The notes: generated by a model not told the origin, from the sequence alone. Shown: positions 31,055 through 47,671, numbered from the stretch's first letter. The stretch is DNA of 64,000 bases from Amia ocellicauda (GCF_036373705.1 NC_089856.1:28864298-28928297), one strand, 5' to 3'. Numbers and translations: made by a program.

Positions 31055-33055
31055 AATTAAATATTAATATGTGTACACTCCAACAAACAAAAACTACTTA
31101 TTTTCCTACATCTAGTTATTATTTTCATTGCATTAGAGCTATAATATTGTTCCAATAACATGTTTGGGCAGGAATATTCAATTCATATATTAATCTGTGA
31201 ATATACCTATGGGAAATTGCATTCTGTTAATCAAATTTTATTGTAGTAGCTATTTTACAAAAGCACTGATGTTGCACTGACAAGTGAAATGTATTGTGAA
31301 AAACAGTAAAAACAGCTTGCCAATAATAGCCTGTGAAATAAGGAATAGGCAGTATATACTTTATTTACCTTATTTTTTGTTTGTTTGTTTTTCTTCATGT
31401 TCATGTTCTTCAAACAAATTTCTCAAATGGTTGTGTAAGGGAGTTAATTGACATGATCTCAGTTTTTTCCCAAGATTTCTCAATAAATACACAAACATGG
31501 AACAGTTATTTCCCAATACACATATCCATAGACAAAATAAAGCAAAAGAGGACTTGGAGTACATTTCATTACTAAAGGAAGAGGAGCTGAAAATCCAACA
31601 TCTGTGTAAATTACAAGATGGATCCACTGAACCCTATTCCAAAATGTACCACATTCAAGAATTGTAGATTAGTAAGCATGAGAATACCTATATTGCCTGC
31701 TCTATAATGCTTTTCTGAAAGGAATATTTCAAATTGCATCTGCTTCCAGAGAGGATAGCATTATATTATACCTGAAATATTATACATTGATTGCAATTTG
31801 GAATTTATAATACTTTATTTATAATACTATACAGGTTTCCCTTCACTTGGGGACATATCCACAAAGACATATCCACCTTGAACTAAACAGTTAACCAGGC
31901 TTCTGGGGGCCTAATGGCAGTGTTTGCTGGATCAACATTGCACAATGCTCAATCTAAGGCACAGAATCATGCTGCAAGCTTTTTTGACTTTGTACAGCAA
32001 AATATGACAAGATGCAGTGTTTGTTAAAATACAGACCATTTATCTCTGAGATTGACAGAAATAGGTAGAGTACTTGACTTTGGTAACATAAGTGTTTACT
32101 ATTAAGGCACAATAGATTCCATTTTGCTATTTTTACTATTGCTCCATGTCTCTGTGTATGATCACTCTGCTATACTGTATTTTTTTACTGTAATTATCTC
32201 ACTGTATCACTTAATGCATTGCTGTGACAAACCATTCCACACTATGTAACATTAAACTTATCTACACATTTAAAATGCATTTTGCATTGGAGTGTATGTC
32301 ACCTTGAATCTGGAGGTCAGCAAAATAAATAAATACAAATATTTGCCACAGGGACAATTGATCTGAAACAGAATAATGTTTAGGCAGATCTAGAACTAAT
32401 TGATTGTCATCACTAGAGGTTTAACACTTCTAGTAAGATATGTTATTATTAAATGATGCTGGTATTCTTTGTACATTTCAGCACAGCAGGGTGAACAGAA
32501 TAAAACAAGGAACAATATTAATAACCCTGGAACTGAAATTAAACCATTGCATTGTTAATTGCATGAGAAAGCAACATTTAGTTGCCAAAACAGTAATTAT
32601 TTACATTATTTACTTACAAACATTATCAGTTGGGATGACCTCAGTTTTGATTAATAGTTTTGTACATGTGGTGAACATTCCTTAGCATTGTCCTTGTTAA
32701 AAATTACCATAAGTGATTTCTTCATTGAATGTGAATTGTGCTTTGATTAGATTAGTGCTCTAGACTCAATGACAGCAGTTAACACTTTTTTCTAATTTAA
32801 TAGTGCCAGTTTGAAAAAATGATCCATAAGAATAACTGATACAATTAAAATCTGAGAAATGCATGGTAATTTTACCTTTTTAAATCATCAACAAATATTT
32901 AAATGTCAACATATTATGTCATGATTGTATATTGGGTGATAGTGGATCACTAAAACAATTGCTTCATTATTTAAAAAAGTGCACTGTAGTCAATCCGGTC
33001 TATCAGTGTTTTGAGTCTGCATTTTATCAGTCAATGAGAATCAGCCAAAGACAAT
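31055..33055. other. AT-rich intergenic DNA
   Basis: The first 800 bp are homologous to the flank of transferrin A. After about 31850 I see no gene, repeat family or RNA. Confidence 0.5.
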
Positions 33056-33059
33056 AAGT

Positions 33060-33243
33060 GTTAGACCTACGTAGTAGCTTTGGTTTCTGGTGCAGAGGGC
33101 TGTGGGTTCAATCCTGGGGGGACACTGTTGTACCCTTGAGCAAGGTGCTTCATTTAGATTGCTCCAGTAAAATGCCCAGCTGTATAAATGGGTACAAATG
33201 TAAGTCGCCCTGGATAAGAGTGTCAGCTAAATGACAAAAATAA
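33060..33243 (+). repeat. tRNA-derived SINE
   Basis: Contains a B-box-like GGGTTCAATCC near 33109-33119. The body resembles a fish SINE (CTTGAGCAAGGTGCTTCA, TATAAATGGGTACAAATG), and the 3' tail GATAAGAGTGTCAGCTAAAT is typical of fish SINE/LINE pairs. ATAAGT flanks both sides but is too short to be decisive. Confidence 0.75.
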
Positions 33244-34078
33244 TAAGTCTGCTAAGAAATTATGTAATTATAATAATAGACCACAAAGGAGTTTTTAGTT
33301 GTGAGCCTAATTATTGAAGGCATTGGAATACATCAGGAATTTGGTCTTTGATCAAAACCCTGCTGAACCCTAAATGAGTGGAATGGCTCTCAATCCCAAT
33401 GCTGTCTTTTTGCTGTTTAACAATTTAGTGTCAACAAAGAGCATGTTCTGCAATCTGCATGGCTGAAGATGATCGCAGTGTGCTTACATTTTTCACATTG
33501 ATATTATTACTTGCTGCTCCTCCCAAGCTCTCTGAAGGCAGCCCTCTGAAAAGATCGGAAATAAAGGAGACAAACGAGCCAACATGCAAGTACAAAACTG
33601 AAAGACAACACAAAGCAAGCAATAGCATCTGGTGGCTCAGCCAGTTGCACCATGCAGACACTGAGACAGCAGGCTGATCTGTACACTACAGGCAAGGGGA
33701 GGTTATGGGGGAAACTGTACAATTCCACAATGTTTGCCAATGTTTATTTTAATACAGTACATGTGTCTTTGCATGCGTGAAGAAACTTCTGAATGCAAAC
33801 CTTGAGCCAGGTCTTTCCGAGAAGCACTGTAGAAAGCCAGCCATTTTGGCACACAGCAGCAGACTCACCTGAACAAAAGTACAGCCCAGACTTTCACAAG
33901 GGAACATCTTCTGATTACAGTTCCTTGTTCCTTCCAACATTGCTTAATGAATCAATAGCGATGGGAGATTTTATTTTAACACAGTGGAGAGTACATGAGG
34001 TAAAGCAAGCATTCCTCTGAAAGGTACACAAGTACTAAACTTTAATTCAGTAGTTTTACAACACCGATGTGCATGAGG

Positions 34079-34204
34079 AGACTGGCGTCCCATCCTGGGT
34101 GTATTCCTGCCTTGTGCCCTATGCCTGCTGGGATCGGCTCCGGCTTCCCCGTGACCCTCACCAGGATAAGCGGTTTTGAACATGGATGGATGGATGGTTG
34201 GATG
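34079..34204 (+). mobile_element. L2-type LINE 3' end with exact 13-bp target duplication
   Basis: The 3' end of an L2/Maui-type LINE (TGCTGGGATCGGCTCCGGC, GGATAAGCGG, then GGAT repeats). It is flanked by perfect copies of GATGTGCATGAGG at 34066-34078 and 34205-34217. No coding sequence remains. Confidence 0.85.
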
Positions 34205-34450
34205 GATGTGCATGAGGTTGTAATGTGGTGTGATGTTTAAACGTAAAAGAGGTTTGGCTGAAGTCACTTGGCTGAGGGAATGACAGTCACCGGACGCAGA
34301 CCATCAATCCCCATCCCTCTGTGTATGGGGAATGAGCCAAGGAACGGAGGCGGTGACAGGGGTGGTGGTGGGATGCAAAACGATGAACGCAGGGAGCATG
34401 TGATAAGGACAGGGTATTTATACTTTATTGAGTGGAAGCGAGAGAGCTAA

Positions 34451-35435
34451 ATGGGAGTTCTCTATTCCCGAAATTCATTTATAAATTCCAATTAGCTACA
34501 TACAGACTAGGACACATATGCAGACACACACACAAGCTTAAAAACCTCAGCTTCAATGCTTGGCCAAACTGGACATTTTATTATTTCCTCATATAGCACA
34601 GGGGGTTCTTAACCAGGAGATGCCCTTTCTGGGGGTGTGAGCCATGGCAGATTGTTTAGAATGGGGGTGCCCATCCTGGGTTTGCTGGAGGTGAGTCCAG
34701 GTGGTACAGGTCTAATTCAACTTTTTTGTTATTTTTGTTTTAATAATAAGACATTCCAAACAAACCAAAATTAAATTCATATCAATATGGCAAATCAAAA
34801 TGACTATGGACTATAATCGGCAGCACCAGTCGAGACCTTAACCTGTTGAGAGTGCGGGGTTACCATGGATCGCTGCAGGGGTTGCAAACATGTAACAGTT
34901 GAAGAAATACTGATATAGCAGATGCCTGGTTCGCATCAGTGTGAGATCAGTAGAGAGTATTCAAACAGTCTCATGGGCAAAGTTGAACATTTTACAACAG
35001 TTACAAATCTCTATTTGCAGATACGTAGAGAGATGGAGAGATTCCATTCATCATTGCTCAGGTAGTGCCAGCAATCTAAGCACAAGTGTAAGCTAACATT
35101 CATCTCCAGGCACTGTGATAAGATTGAACATCATGCAGATCATGATAGAATGAACAATGTAAAGCAGTCTTTTATGCCCGATAGCTATTGTCTCCAACCC
35201 CTCTATTCTGGCAGCCCTGAAAATAAATCATACAGTGACTATATTGTGGTTTGCAGATGCAGAAGTTAGTATCAAATGCTAAGTTCTCTTTACATTCTAG
35301 CCTATAAGTACATTATGCTGGGCTTATTTGGATCTGAATATAATGTAATAGATAAATTAAAGGCGAACTCCATAATTTCCATAATTTCTTATGTTGCAAT
35401 TAACAGCAATACAAATATACAGCTATATTTGTGTG

Positions 35436-35480
<45 letters not shown>

Positions 35481-36353
35481 CATTCTTCAAAACCTGAAGC
35501 TTCATATTTATGGAAGTCTTGACACTTCCAGTTCACATTCCATTCAAATACAGGAACAAAGGCCAACAGGACAGGTCATAAAGAGTATTGTTGGTAAATT
35601 AATCCATAATGTTATTCAGCAGATTCCACTACAGTGGCGCTAGAACAATGTATCTGAGGTCTATGAGAAGTAGGGAGAATGTGTACAAGCCTTCATTTCT
35701 AGAATGCAGATGGGTTAAAGTCATCTAAATATTTAGCTAGAAAAAAAAGGTCTGAATCACACAGCATTCAAATAGTAGAAACAGAACATGTTCATCACTC
35801 AGGAAACAAACAGGACCATATTAAGGCTTCAATACCATTTCAAAGTGCACAATAAATAGGGCCAGTACACAATTCAGAAAACTGCACCTTTAATCCCTTA
35901 GCTTTTCCCAGCAATTTAATGCAGTGTAATGTTGTTATCAGGAAGAAGAAAGAAACAGTCTCATAAAGCACAAAAGTGCTCACAATGGGATAAGATGTTG
36001 GTCACTGAAACCAATGCAGCACAGAAGCACTGTGAATTATTAACTCTGGGTTCAATATCAGTGGACATGACCTGCCCTGCTCCCTGTAGGGGAATACAGG
36101 GTTAAGTACAGCATACCGATAATCAAACTGCAGAGATAAACCTCAGGTTACACAATAGGTTACCTGCACAGCCTGGGCCTGATTACTAATATTTTCTGAC
36201 CGAAGACACTAATTTCAACACAAGGGATCAGACATTAATGAAAAACATGCTGAATGAATCTTTGCCTTTGCATTCTCTTTAATGGTCTTTGTTTGATCAC
36301 AAAGCTCTTGAGTCTATGTGATAGAGTACTTGAGAAGGAGTGTTGCATTGACC
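34451..36353. other. Intergenic DNA downstream of WDR53
   Basis: Holds a (TA)n microsatellite at 35439-35476 and probably the WDR53 3' untranslated region at its right end. No other gene is recognised. Confidence 0.5.
35439..35476. repeat. TA microsatellite
   Basis: Pure TA alternation. Confidence 0.95.
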
Positions 36354-39066
<2,713 letters not shown>

Positions 39067-39230
39067 CCTTCGGACACGTGCAATTCTGCCAAGAAATAAC
39101 TAAACGTTAAATTAATGTCGCGAGTTGATGACGTTAAAATGGCGATTTGTTTTCGTCTTTCTAAATCTGCCGCAAAGTATTCTGGTATGTGTAGTCCAAA
39201 ATTAACATTTTTAGACTTCATTTTAGTCAT
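39067..39230 (-). other. wdr53: WDR53 first exon, with possible in-frame N-terminal extension
   Basis: The donor GAAGG|GTAAGT at 39067 would splice to the acceptor at 38021. From an ATG at 39230 (second ATG 39221) the exon is open for 55 codons (starting MTKMKSKNVNFG), and the splice keeps the frame into [10 protein letters not shown]. Upstream of 39230 an in-frame TAA closes it. The usual WDR53 start is MAVKW, so this exon is normally regarded as untranslated; a longer isoform is only a possibility. A TGACGT site and TCGCGA lie within the exon. Confidence 0.45.
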
Positions 39231-40566
39231 TAGACATTAAAATAAGACAGGGCAAGGTTTCGTTTTTAAAAGGAACCTGGAACCTGGCAATTGAAAAAGG
39301 AAGACGCTGATGCAATTATGTATTTTTATTATAATGTTTTTGACATACAATAAATACATGTATATGTAAGACAGTATGTTTAAACCATCTCTAGCAAATG
39401 AACAAACATACAATAAGACGTTTACTATAAAAAGGGATCACTTACAAAAAAGCTGATGCTAATCCATCTGTTTTGTGTATTTTTTTCACAGTTCTAACTT
39501 AAATCTTGTGTTTAATTACATATTTGCAGTATAAATAAATATTTAACTAAAACCTAAATCTCAGCTGTGGCATCATGTGTGTGTCAAGGGAGCTGAGGCT
39601 GCAGGTTCAATAACCGCATTGTTTGATCAGGTGCTGGATCGCCCTCCTCTGTATCTGAACGAAAGGTGAGGTTGTACATGACTAATGTGCAAAGCACGCA
39701 CACAACAGGCATTCCTAGAGAGCATCAGCAAATATAGGAGATCAATAGAAAAAATATTGTTTTTAATATGTATATGTGATAATAATATTATTAATTATTG
39801 ATTGCCCACTGTGGTCTTGCACCAACCTGACCAACCCTAGTGTATAGCCCGTGCATTGCAAGTGTTGCTAGTTGCCACAGGTACAGTATATACAGTCACA
39901 TTGAGGGGAGAAAGGTCAGCATTGGAGGGGGTTAAACTTATATTAATACACAAGCTGGTATTTGACAGTTCATACTATTGTCAAGGTATACATAGACTGG
40001 AACAGAAACCAGTGAGCAAGGTGTTTCTGAAGCATCTTCACATAGTATCCTTGGCTATTTTTCCTGGTCATATGTGCTCCTTACTTGGTGAAATGATTAA
40101 ACCTCTAGGCAGGTATTTATTAGCACTGTGAGCTGATCTGTGGTCAAGTGTGCCCATCAATTGTCATTAGTGCAGCGGCAATGTGTCCAGCTGGTTAGTG
40201 AAACCCACGATGAAAGCGCAGGATGGAATACAAAGCAAGATTGTCCACTAGAGGAATGCACAACCATAAGGGACCACATTGGGGACAAATAAACAAACAA
40301 TTACATTGTGTGTGTAGTTAAAGACCTCCTTTTAATTATAGTAACAGAAGGTCTTTTTCCCCCCACTGTACTTAGTGAAGTGAGCTTCCTATTATTGGAG
40401 TTATATTTTTTTCAGGGAGTGATAATTACAGTGTAACAATGGCCCTGGTGTACTGATGCACAGGGAGCAGCAGTACTGATGACTCGGGCTGATTTCTGGA
40501 TCAGCGAGCACCCTGCCCTCCTGCTCTGAATAGGCTGGTGCACTGGACAGCAAAGCGACACACAGA

Positions 40567-40568
<2 letters not shown>

Positions 40569-40603
<35 letters not shown>
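40569..40603. repeat. CA microsatellite
   Basis: (AC)n tract within possible leader sequence of NEU4. Confidence 0.9.
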
Positions 40604-42019
40604 TTACTTTGTACTAGACTTCCCACTGCTTCAGCAAAAACCAAAACGTAAGTGCTTTATTCTTATATATTCATTTATTTGTTTATTTAATTCTCCATGG
40701 GCATTTCGTGTTTATAGCAGGCAACTGCACACTCTGATCAGATAAGCAAAAAGAACCAACATTTATTGATTAATGCTTGTAAATGTACCTATTTATGGGT
40801 TTCTTTGTTTTGAAGGTGTTAACTGTGTGCAGTTGTTTATTACTGTTTTCTGAAATGCAAACCAGACCCACTTGACATAATGTGTCGTTTGCTTATTATT
40901 ATGTTTTTTCAGTGCACTAATAAAAATGTAGTCCGAACACACAAAAAAAGCTTAGCCAAACTGAGGTAATTAGGCCATGTCCTTATATTGCACATAAACA
41001 GCGGGCATGTTTGCAAACATTTCTTCACTGTTTTATTAACAAATACTTCATAACTGATTAATTTGTATTTTAATAATCTGTATGTAGCAAGCACTTTAGA
41101 ATGTATTATTATTATGTTTTTTATTTCTTGGCAGACGCCCTTATCCAGTGTGTCCAGAAAGTTTAATCTGATGTTTCCTTTTGACTATCCCATATATCTG
41201 GACATAAGGGCCTAACTGTTTAAAAGTAGGGGGTGGGACAGAATCAAAATTTGAACCGGTTGTGTTGGGTTCCCCCCCAAGGGAAAAAATGCAATTTTGA
41301 TATCACTTTCCTGCAATTTTGCAGTATTTGCTGTGGGCAGTATTAGCCTTATGGCACCCCTTTAATCAAATTCATTGCTATCAATTCAGTGTTCATGCAT
41401 TCATGGTATGTATCCAAATAAACAGGCTGTCTGAGACATCATGAAGTTTGTTTACTCACAAATACCAATACTGATTGATAATAACACAATGTTGGTTTCC
41501 TCTCAGTATCAAAGAACCAGTGTGTTGTGCAGTGCAGGACAGCAGCTATCAATGCCTTTCAATCAACAGAGGCTCAAAATTACTCAACTCAATACCTGTT
41601 AATACAACACAACACATACATGCAGTCTTCATGCAGTCATGTGAATGGGAAAACAGCGGAAACAGTAATGTGTGTTTACATTGATTAAGTAAACTTAAAT
41701 ATGTATCTTTATTTTTAAATGTCCAAAAAGTATTAGCCCTGCAGGCAGAGTGGCAAGAGAAATCTCACACAATGACCTCAAAGTCAAGATCATGAAACCT
41801 TTCTTTGTGTATATGTAAAATAAGGAAATTGTTTAGTTTTAGCTACAATATTGTACCTTGGAGGCTGGTTTTAAGTCTTCCTACACCAGGAAAGCTTCCC
41901 TCAGCTGAAGCGGATGATCAGGGTAAAACCAGTAAAATCTCACAGTGATCAGGCTTATTGTGCGCATGTGTCAAGATAACCAAGCTTAATACAAACTGCA
42001 CAAATATGTGGCTATATTC

Positions 42020-42250
42020 AAACCGCATACTACCCTACTACATACTGCATAAGTACATACTGCATGCTACATACTGATTTTCTGACTAGTAAGTAGTACA
42101 GTACGCAGTATGAAGATTTATGATTCAGTGTTCTATATGTCATGTGACCACACGTGACATGGAACATCAGGCGAATGTGAAGCATGATGGGATGTAGTAT
42201 TCATTGTAGTGAGCTCTGGTTGTATACTGCATACTTGGTACTTTGGAATG
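42020..42250. repeat. MITE-like palindromic repeat
   Basis: Repeated CATACTGC/GCAGTATG words with similar ends facing inwards (TTCAAACCGCATACTACC on the left; CATTCCAAAGTACCAAGTAT read from the right). The pattern resembles common fish MITEs, but I could not fix the boundaries. Confidence 0.35.
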
Positions 42251-44975
42251 GACACACTCCCTTGACTTTCCCCTTAATCAACTACAGGCTATTAGAGGCG
42301 TGGCAGGTCTGCTTGCTAATTGTTCCAGGTGTATAAATGTGGATTGTAAATCAAACAAAGGGAGAGCTACCTGGCTGGAGAGTAAAATCAGAGTAAGGGT
42401 TGTGACTAGCCATTGGGGGGGGTAAGACATTTTAGTTTATTTTTAACTTCAGAACTTATAAATGCCCTGGGATTGGTTTGAGAGCCCTAGGTTACTAATA
42501 AATGTTGTATGTTCATATTGAATAGATTGGTCTGCTCTATACTAGATTGGTTTGGCAAAAGTAACCCTCTTGCTTTTGGAGTAGTTTTAGTAAATCACAG
42601 GATTCACTGATAAAGAAGTAACCAGTTCATTACAGAAAACCTAACTACAGGTTAACCCAGAGAGCTCCTCTCATATGAAGTGAGGAAAATAACTGAGGAT
42701 GTACATTTGGAGAAGCCTTCTTCAGAGACTGTAGGTTATCTTATCTATTAGAAGTGATTACATCTCATTAAAATGGTTTACCACATGCATAATAAACAGA
42801 CCTAAGTTTGTTGCTGATGTTGAAATGTTCTGTGCTTGTTGGCATTCTTCAGGCAGCAGATGTTGATCAAAGATATTGTTTTAAGTCCTCAATCAAATAC
42901 CTGTGCCCCATAACACAACCTGTATACGGATTAAATGTTTTAGCTGATTGAATATCCTAGAAGGCAGTGGCTGAATTAATTAATGTAAAGGCCATAGCTG
43001 ATTGAAAAATTCTAAAGACTGTAGTTGATTGAAATAATGAATAGACAATAGCTGATATAGGAGATATTGGGTTAATATGAAACAGTTTAGGGTTGTGTGG
43101 TATTGAAACTATTGTGGTGTGTGTTGCTGTGACTGTTTTCTGATTTTAATTAAGATTTTTTGATATCTGTATTCATTTTGTTTATGGGGTGTACTTAATT
43201 TTTTTAAGTGGCCTTCTTGTTTAAAATTTAGCGTTTAATTGGTATTCAGGTATGAATACTACATTCTTAAAAATGGCTTAAGAATTGCTCAAATACAAGT
43301 TTACAGACCTCTAATTGGGTAACAATATTTTTAAGGAATTTAGATTTTACTAGTGGTCTTATGTTATAATTAGTTGTGTAGTATTTCTAGAAGGATCTAG
43401 TAGGAGGAATATCCTGTTATTTATTGGTATTATAAAATAATATTTTAATTTTTATTTTGTGCTTGTCTTTTGTTAATAAAATCGTAGTTTGGGTCTTTTT
43501 TTTTGGTGTCCTCACTCTGCATACTCCTCCTCTTGAAAAAAAACTTGTGTGCTAATCAGTTACCTTAATTATAATTGGCTCAATTAAAACTATATTGACC
43601 TCAACAAGCGACAGTTTTTCTGGTTCCTTGATTAACTATTTTTAGGGGTATAATTCCATAGTATGGCTAGTACAGACTAGGGTGACCAACATTGCGTACT
43701 TTCATCTTCTATTTGCACAAGAGCACCTTGTCAAGTGTAGTACGCCAATTATATATGGCTGTCATGTGACAACGTGTTCAAATTATAACGTGTACAGCTG
43801 TCGTCTAGTTGTTTAATACTGTGTTTTACTGATCTTACCCAAGTTATAAGTCACTGGAGCTAGCAAACCTTGACTATAAGGCCAGCTAATTATCTCCCTT
43901 CTAATGCAGTTTAATATATGACTACACTCCCTTAACTCCTAAGTAGGCTATTAAACAAAACAGTCCACCCTAGGCAAGTGCTTTTATAAAGTTAGGATTA
44001 CAACATGATGGAAAGTACTGAACAGTGCACAACTATATATCAAGGCTTGTATGGTATGACCAAATCAGGTACTGGCGGCACCAATGGAAAACGTTAGTCT
44101 GGAGCCCTGGAGATGCAGCACATGTTAAAGTTCAATTGACAATAGCTGTTAAAGCCACTAGCCTTTGCCAAGAATGCTGACAGTGGGAGTCGGGGCATTC
44201 CATGGAGACAGCTTGTATGTAAAAAATGCTCTCCAGCCCACTGCTAATGGTATCAGGTACATTAAAACTACCCACACAGTCCAGAGCAGAGGGTTAAATA
44301 CTGTGTGAAACCCCAATTCTGTGCCATTTGTGCTGGGCTGTTGGTTCATAGATTCCTTCAAATTCTTATAATATTATAGCCATATTATAGAGGGCTGAAT
44401 TATCCAGGACACAGGGACACCTCTCTGATCCCAGTCTTATAGATGTATTTCACCCTTGGAGAAAGGTTAGTGCCTCATCATATACCACGGAACTGTGTAA
44501 ATGTGCCTGTAAAATAATCAGTGCTTTTTCAACTTCAGCATCCCTATCAATCTTTCTTCGTTCAGTACAGGTAACTATGCATAGGACAAATTGGAGGAAT
44601 TAATACAGTGATTTTTTTCCCCAGTGTTCAAGTTAAACACTGATGGGCATTTTCAATACTGTCTTCACTGTTCAAGCAGCAGTTTGCAATAGTGTTGGAG
44701 AATGTGAGACTATCATGCACCACTTAAATAAAGCATATCGAATTAATGTCAGATGATTTGTTCATTTGAAAGCGGTAATCCAGAGAAAGAATGCTGAAAC
44801 CAAAGTACTATGCAAACTATTTAAACGGCAGATCAGTTATATTAAAAAGTTGGGCATGGATTAAACATCTGTAGCACTGCCTGTGTGTTTTGATTACAAC
44901 TGACCTGAGTGACAATTACAATAATCAGGAACCTCTCTGTCTCTCTGTCAAGAGTTCAACATTGGGAAACCTACG

Positions 44976-47255
44976 ATGGGATCTCCTTATTTCCCGGCTC
45001 GTACTGTGCTGTTTCGGAAAGAGACGAGTGGCGTTACATACCGGATCCCGGCACTGCTCTACCTGCCCAGCTCTGCCACCTTCCTGGCCTTCTGCGAGGA
45101 GCGGCTCACCCCTGACGACGCCCAGGCAGAACTGCTAGTTATGCGCAGAGGAACCTTCTACCGCAATTATGTGGAGGTCAGCTTCTCCGCCCCCTCTCTC
45201 AACTGAACTTCTAGGATTATTTGGAGGAATCTGTTGAATGACCTTGAATTTAGTAAATGAGTCCAGACAAAATGAATGTTTGTAACATGATTTTCTGATA
45301 CGCCTGTAGGATATCGACAACTTACTGACGTTTTGTTCGCGCACACTCTCCGCAACAATACAACCAAATTAGGTTGTTAACAACACCAAAGTCTGAGAGC
45401 AGAAAATAGTTGAAATCCCTAATTAGGAAAATAGTTCAATGAATAATACAGCAGTAGACAAAGGGTCACTTGATGTTTATAAATTAAAGGAAGGCAAACC
45501 TTGCTTCCTAATACAGGGTATGAGACAGACATGGTGCTCCGTAGATTAGTTATGCCTCTAGGCTTGTGTGGAGGGATTCAAGTTTTTGTGGGGTGCATGT
45601 TTGTCACTCACAAGGCTGCACTCTCTCCATAGTGGGAAGACATGAGGGCGCTGGGCACAGCCCGTCTGCAGGGGCACCGCTCCATGAACCCCTGTCCTGT
45701 GTATGACGAGTTCACTGGCACCGTGTTCCTCTTCTTCATTGCTGTACTAGGCCACACCCCTGAGGCCCTGCAGCTCATCACCGGCAAGAACGTCACACGC
45801 CTCTGCTACGTCTCCAGCCAGGACCAGGGCCGCAGCTGGAGCGCCGTCACCGACCTCACCCAGCGCACCATTGGCCTCGCCATCAAGGGTGGGTCAGGGC
45901 ACTCAGTGCTCAGCTCAGCCACTGCTCTCTCTGATCTACAACACAACCTTCAGGGTTGTTCTCATCTGGAGTCACACAATTTGTCAGTCATTCTTGATAC
46001 TAGCTGCGATCATGCCTACTGCATCACGGGCAACTCTTGACTAACTTGCCTTATGTTGTCGATTCTGGCTTCCAAAGTCTGGGGCAGGCAACCAAATTCT
46101 TCCACTACATTCCATTCCCTTGGGAAGTTCCTTTTTGGCCCAGGCTTTGAGTCACAGTCTTATAATGAAATGGAGCCTTAAGTTAAACTTGTTTATTTCT
46201 TATGTCACAAAACAAATTAGAAAAGTCAGGGTAGTTAATTTGTGATCTTTGTCACCCAGACATAGACTTTCATTGATGTTTTACCTCTTTTTCATTCTCT
46301 TGGGGTAGAGTGGGCTACCTTTGCTCTGGGGCCTGGCCACGGCATTCAGCTGAAATCAGGCCGTCTCCTGATTCCAGCATATGCCTACCACATTGACTGC
46401 CGTGAGTGCTTTGGCAAGATGTGCCTCACCACGCCACACTCCTTCTGCTTCCACAGCGACACCCACGGCCGCACCTGGCGCTTCGGGGAGTTTGTGCCCA
46501 ACCTGGCGACGGTGGAGTGCCAGATAGTGTCTGTGGACCAGGAAGACGGCACCAACGTGCTGTACTGCAACGCCCGCAGCACCCTGGGGTACCGTGTGCA
46601 GGCGTTGAGCATGGACGATGGTGCCGTGTTCCAAGAGGGGCAGCTGGTGCAGAAGCTGGTGGAGCCGCCCCACGGGTGTCATGGAAGCGTGGTGGGGTTC
46701 CCGGCCCCTTTTTTTACCACCCCATTCCGAACGTTGCACCGCACCCTCAGGAGTCTGGATCAGGTATTCCACAGCCTGCTGAGATCCTACCGGAGCCCCA
46801 AGCTTGACAGTGACCGTGGAGGAGCCCCTACTGCCAAACCTGCCTGCACCTCAGAATGTCCTCAGCCTAGTCCAATTCCCAGCACAAAGTTCCTCACTCC
46901 CACCTGGGTGGTCTATTCTCACCCCACCTTCCCATCCGCCCGCCTCGATCTAGGAGTCTACCTCAGCCTATTCCCCAGGGACCCTGACAGCTGGTCCGAA
47001 CCCTGGGTGATCTATGAAGGGCCCAGTGCCTACTCTGACCTGGCATACTTGGAGCTGCCCACTGCTAATACCCCCCCTGCCGTGGCGTTCGCTTGCCTGT
47101 TCGAGAATGGCACTCGGACGCCCTATGAGGAGATCTCCTTCAGCATCTTCACCTTGTACGAACTCATTCACAACATCAAAAGAGGGAGCACTGTCCACAC
47201 CAGGGGGAAACCTCGGAGCAGCTCCAGAGGATGCAGGCACTGCAGTGTCTCGTAG
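44976..47255 (+). CDS. neu4: Sialidase-4 (neuraminidase 4)
   Basis: Exo-alpha-sialidase that removes terminal sialic acid from glycolipids and glycoproteins; family members work at internal membranes and lysosomes. Exons 44976-45176, 45633-45888 and 46309-47255 give 467 aa (human NEU4 about 484-496). The catalytic Arg motif YRIP is near residue 22, and the six-bladed propeller is supported by Asp boxes SSQDQGRSW and HSDTHGRTW. The Arg and Tyr regions RLDLGVYLS and YEGPSAYSDL are in place. NEU4 rather than NEU3 is shown by RTVLF, HRSMNPCPVYDEFTGTVF, AVLGHTPEA, ECFGKMC, EPWVIYEGPS and a cysteine-containing tail RGCRHCSVS. A Ser/Pro-rich loop (about 330-375) replaces the NEU4 proline-rich loop. 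The exon 2/3 junction splits a Glu codon. A 5' noncoding exon is likely but not located. Confidence 0.93.
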
Positions 47256-47665
47256 CCTAGGAGAGCATAGTTATGCATGTTGCTATATGCATTTATGTCT
47301 TAAAGATATCCTGTTAACCATTTTTTGGCATTTTAAATCGGCAGGGAAAATGGGAGTAGAGCAGGGCCATAACTGTGGCCATAATTCCCTTGTCAAGAGA
47401 AAAACAATGCACAATGAAGAAGCAGTAGAAACCCACAGTGACCCTTGTGTTGAGGTGGGAGGAGGACCACTCTAATGCTACGTGCTTTTGGAAAAACATC
47501 ATACCATCACTGTTCACAGGGTGTCTGGACAGCATCTTGATCCTGGTGGTGCACTGAGAGCAAGCCAGAGCTCACAGCAAGTGCCAAGATCAGACTCTCC
47601 AAATTGTAAACACACTTCTCTTTCTGTCTAAATGCTGTGGGGTGTTGCCACTGAAATTGGCAGGA

Positions 47666-47671
47666 AATAAA
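47666..47671 (+). terminator. Polyadenylation signal of NEU4
   Basis: AATAAA 411 nt after the stop codon, in the same orientation as NEU4. Confidence 0.55.

Larger units (their letters stand above)
39240..44950. other. Intergenic region between WDR53 and NEU4
   Basis: Mostly AT-rich unique DNA. It holds a (CA)n repeat at 40569-40603, followed by a donor-like AAAAC|GTAAGTG at 40648 that could end a NEU4 leader exon. A fragment of a fish SINE/LINE tail (GGCAGACGCCCTTATCCAG) lies at 41134-41152, and a MITE-like ATACTGCATAC-rich stretch at about 42020-42250. No protein-coding exon is recognised. Confidence 0.45.

Noticed and set aside
39139-39186. Plus-strand ATG followed by a donor-like GTATGT, as a possible divergent gene
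   Set aside because: Only 15 codons, no downstream exon recognised, and the same DNA is better explained as WDR53 exon 1 on the other strand.
44976-47255. Assignment of the sialidase to NEU3
   Set aside because: NEU3 and NEU4 share the fold, but the N-terminal RTVLF, HRSMNPCPV, AVLGHTPEA and EPWVIYEGPS stretches are those of NEU4.
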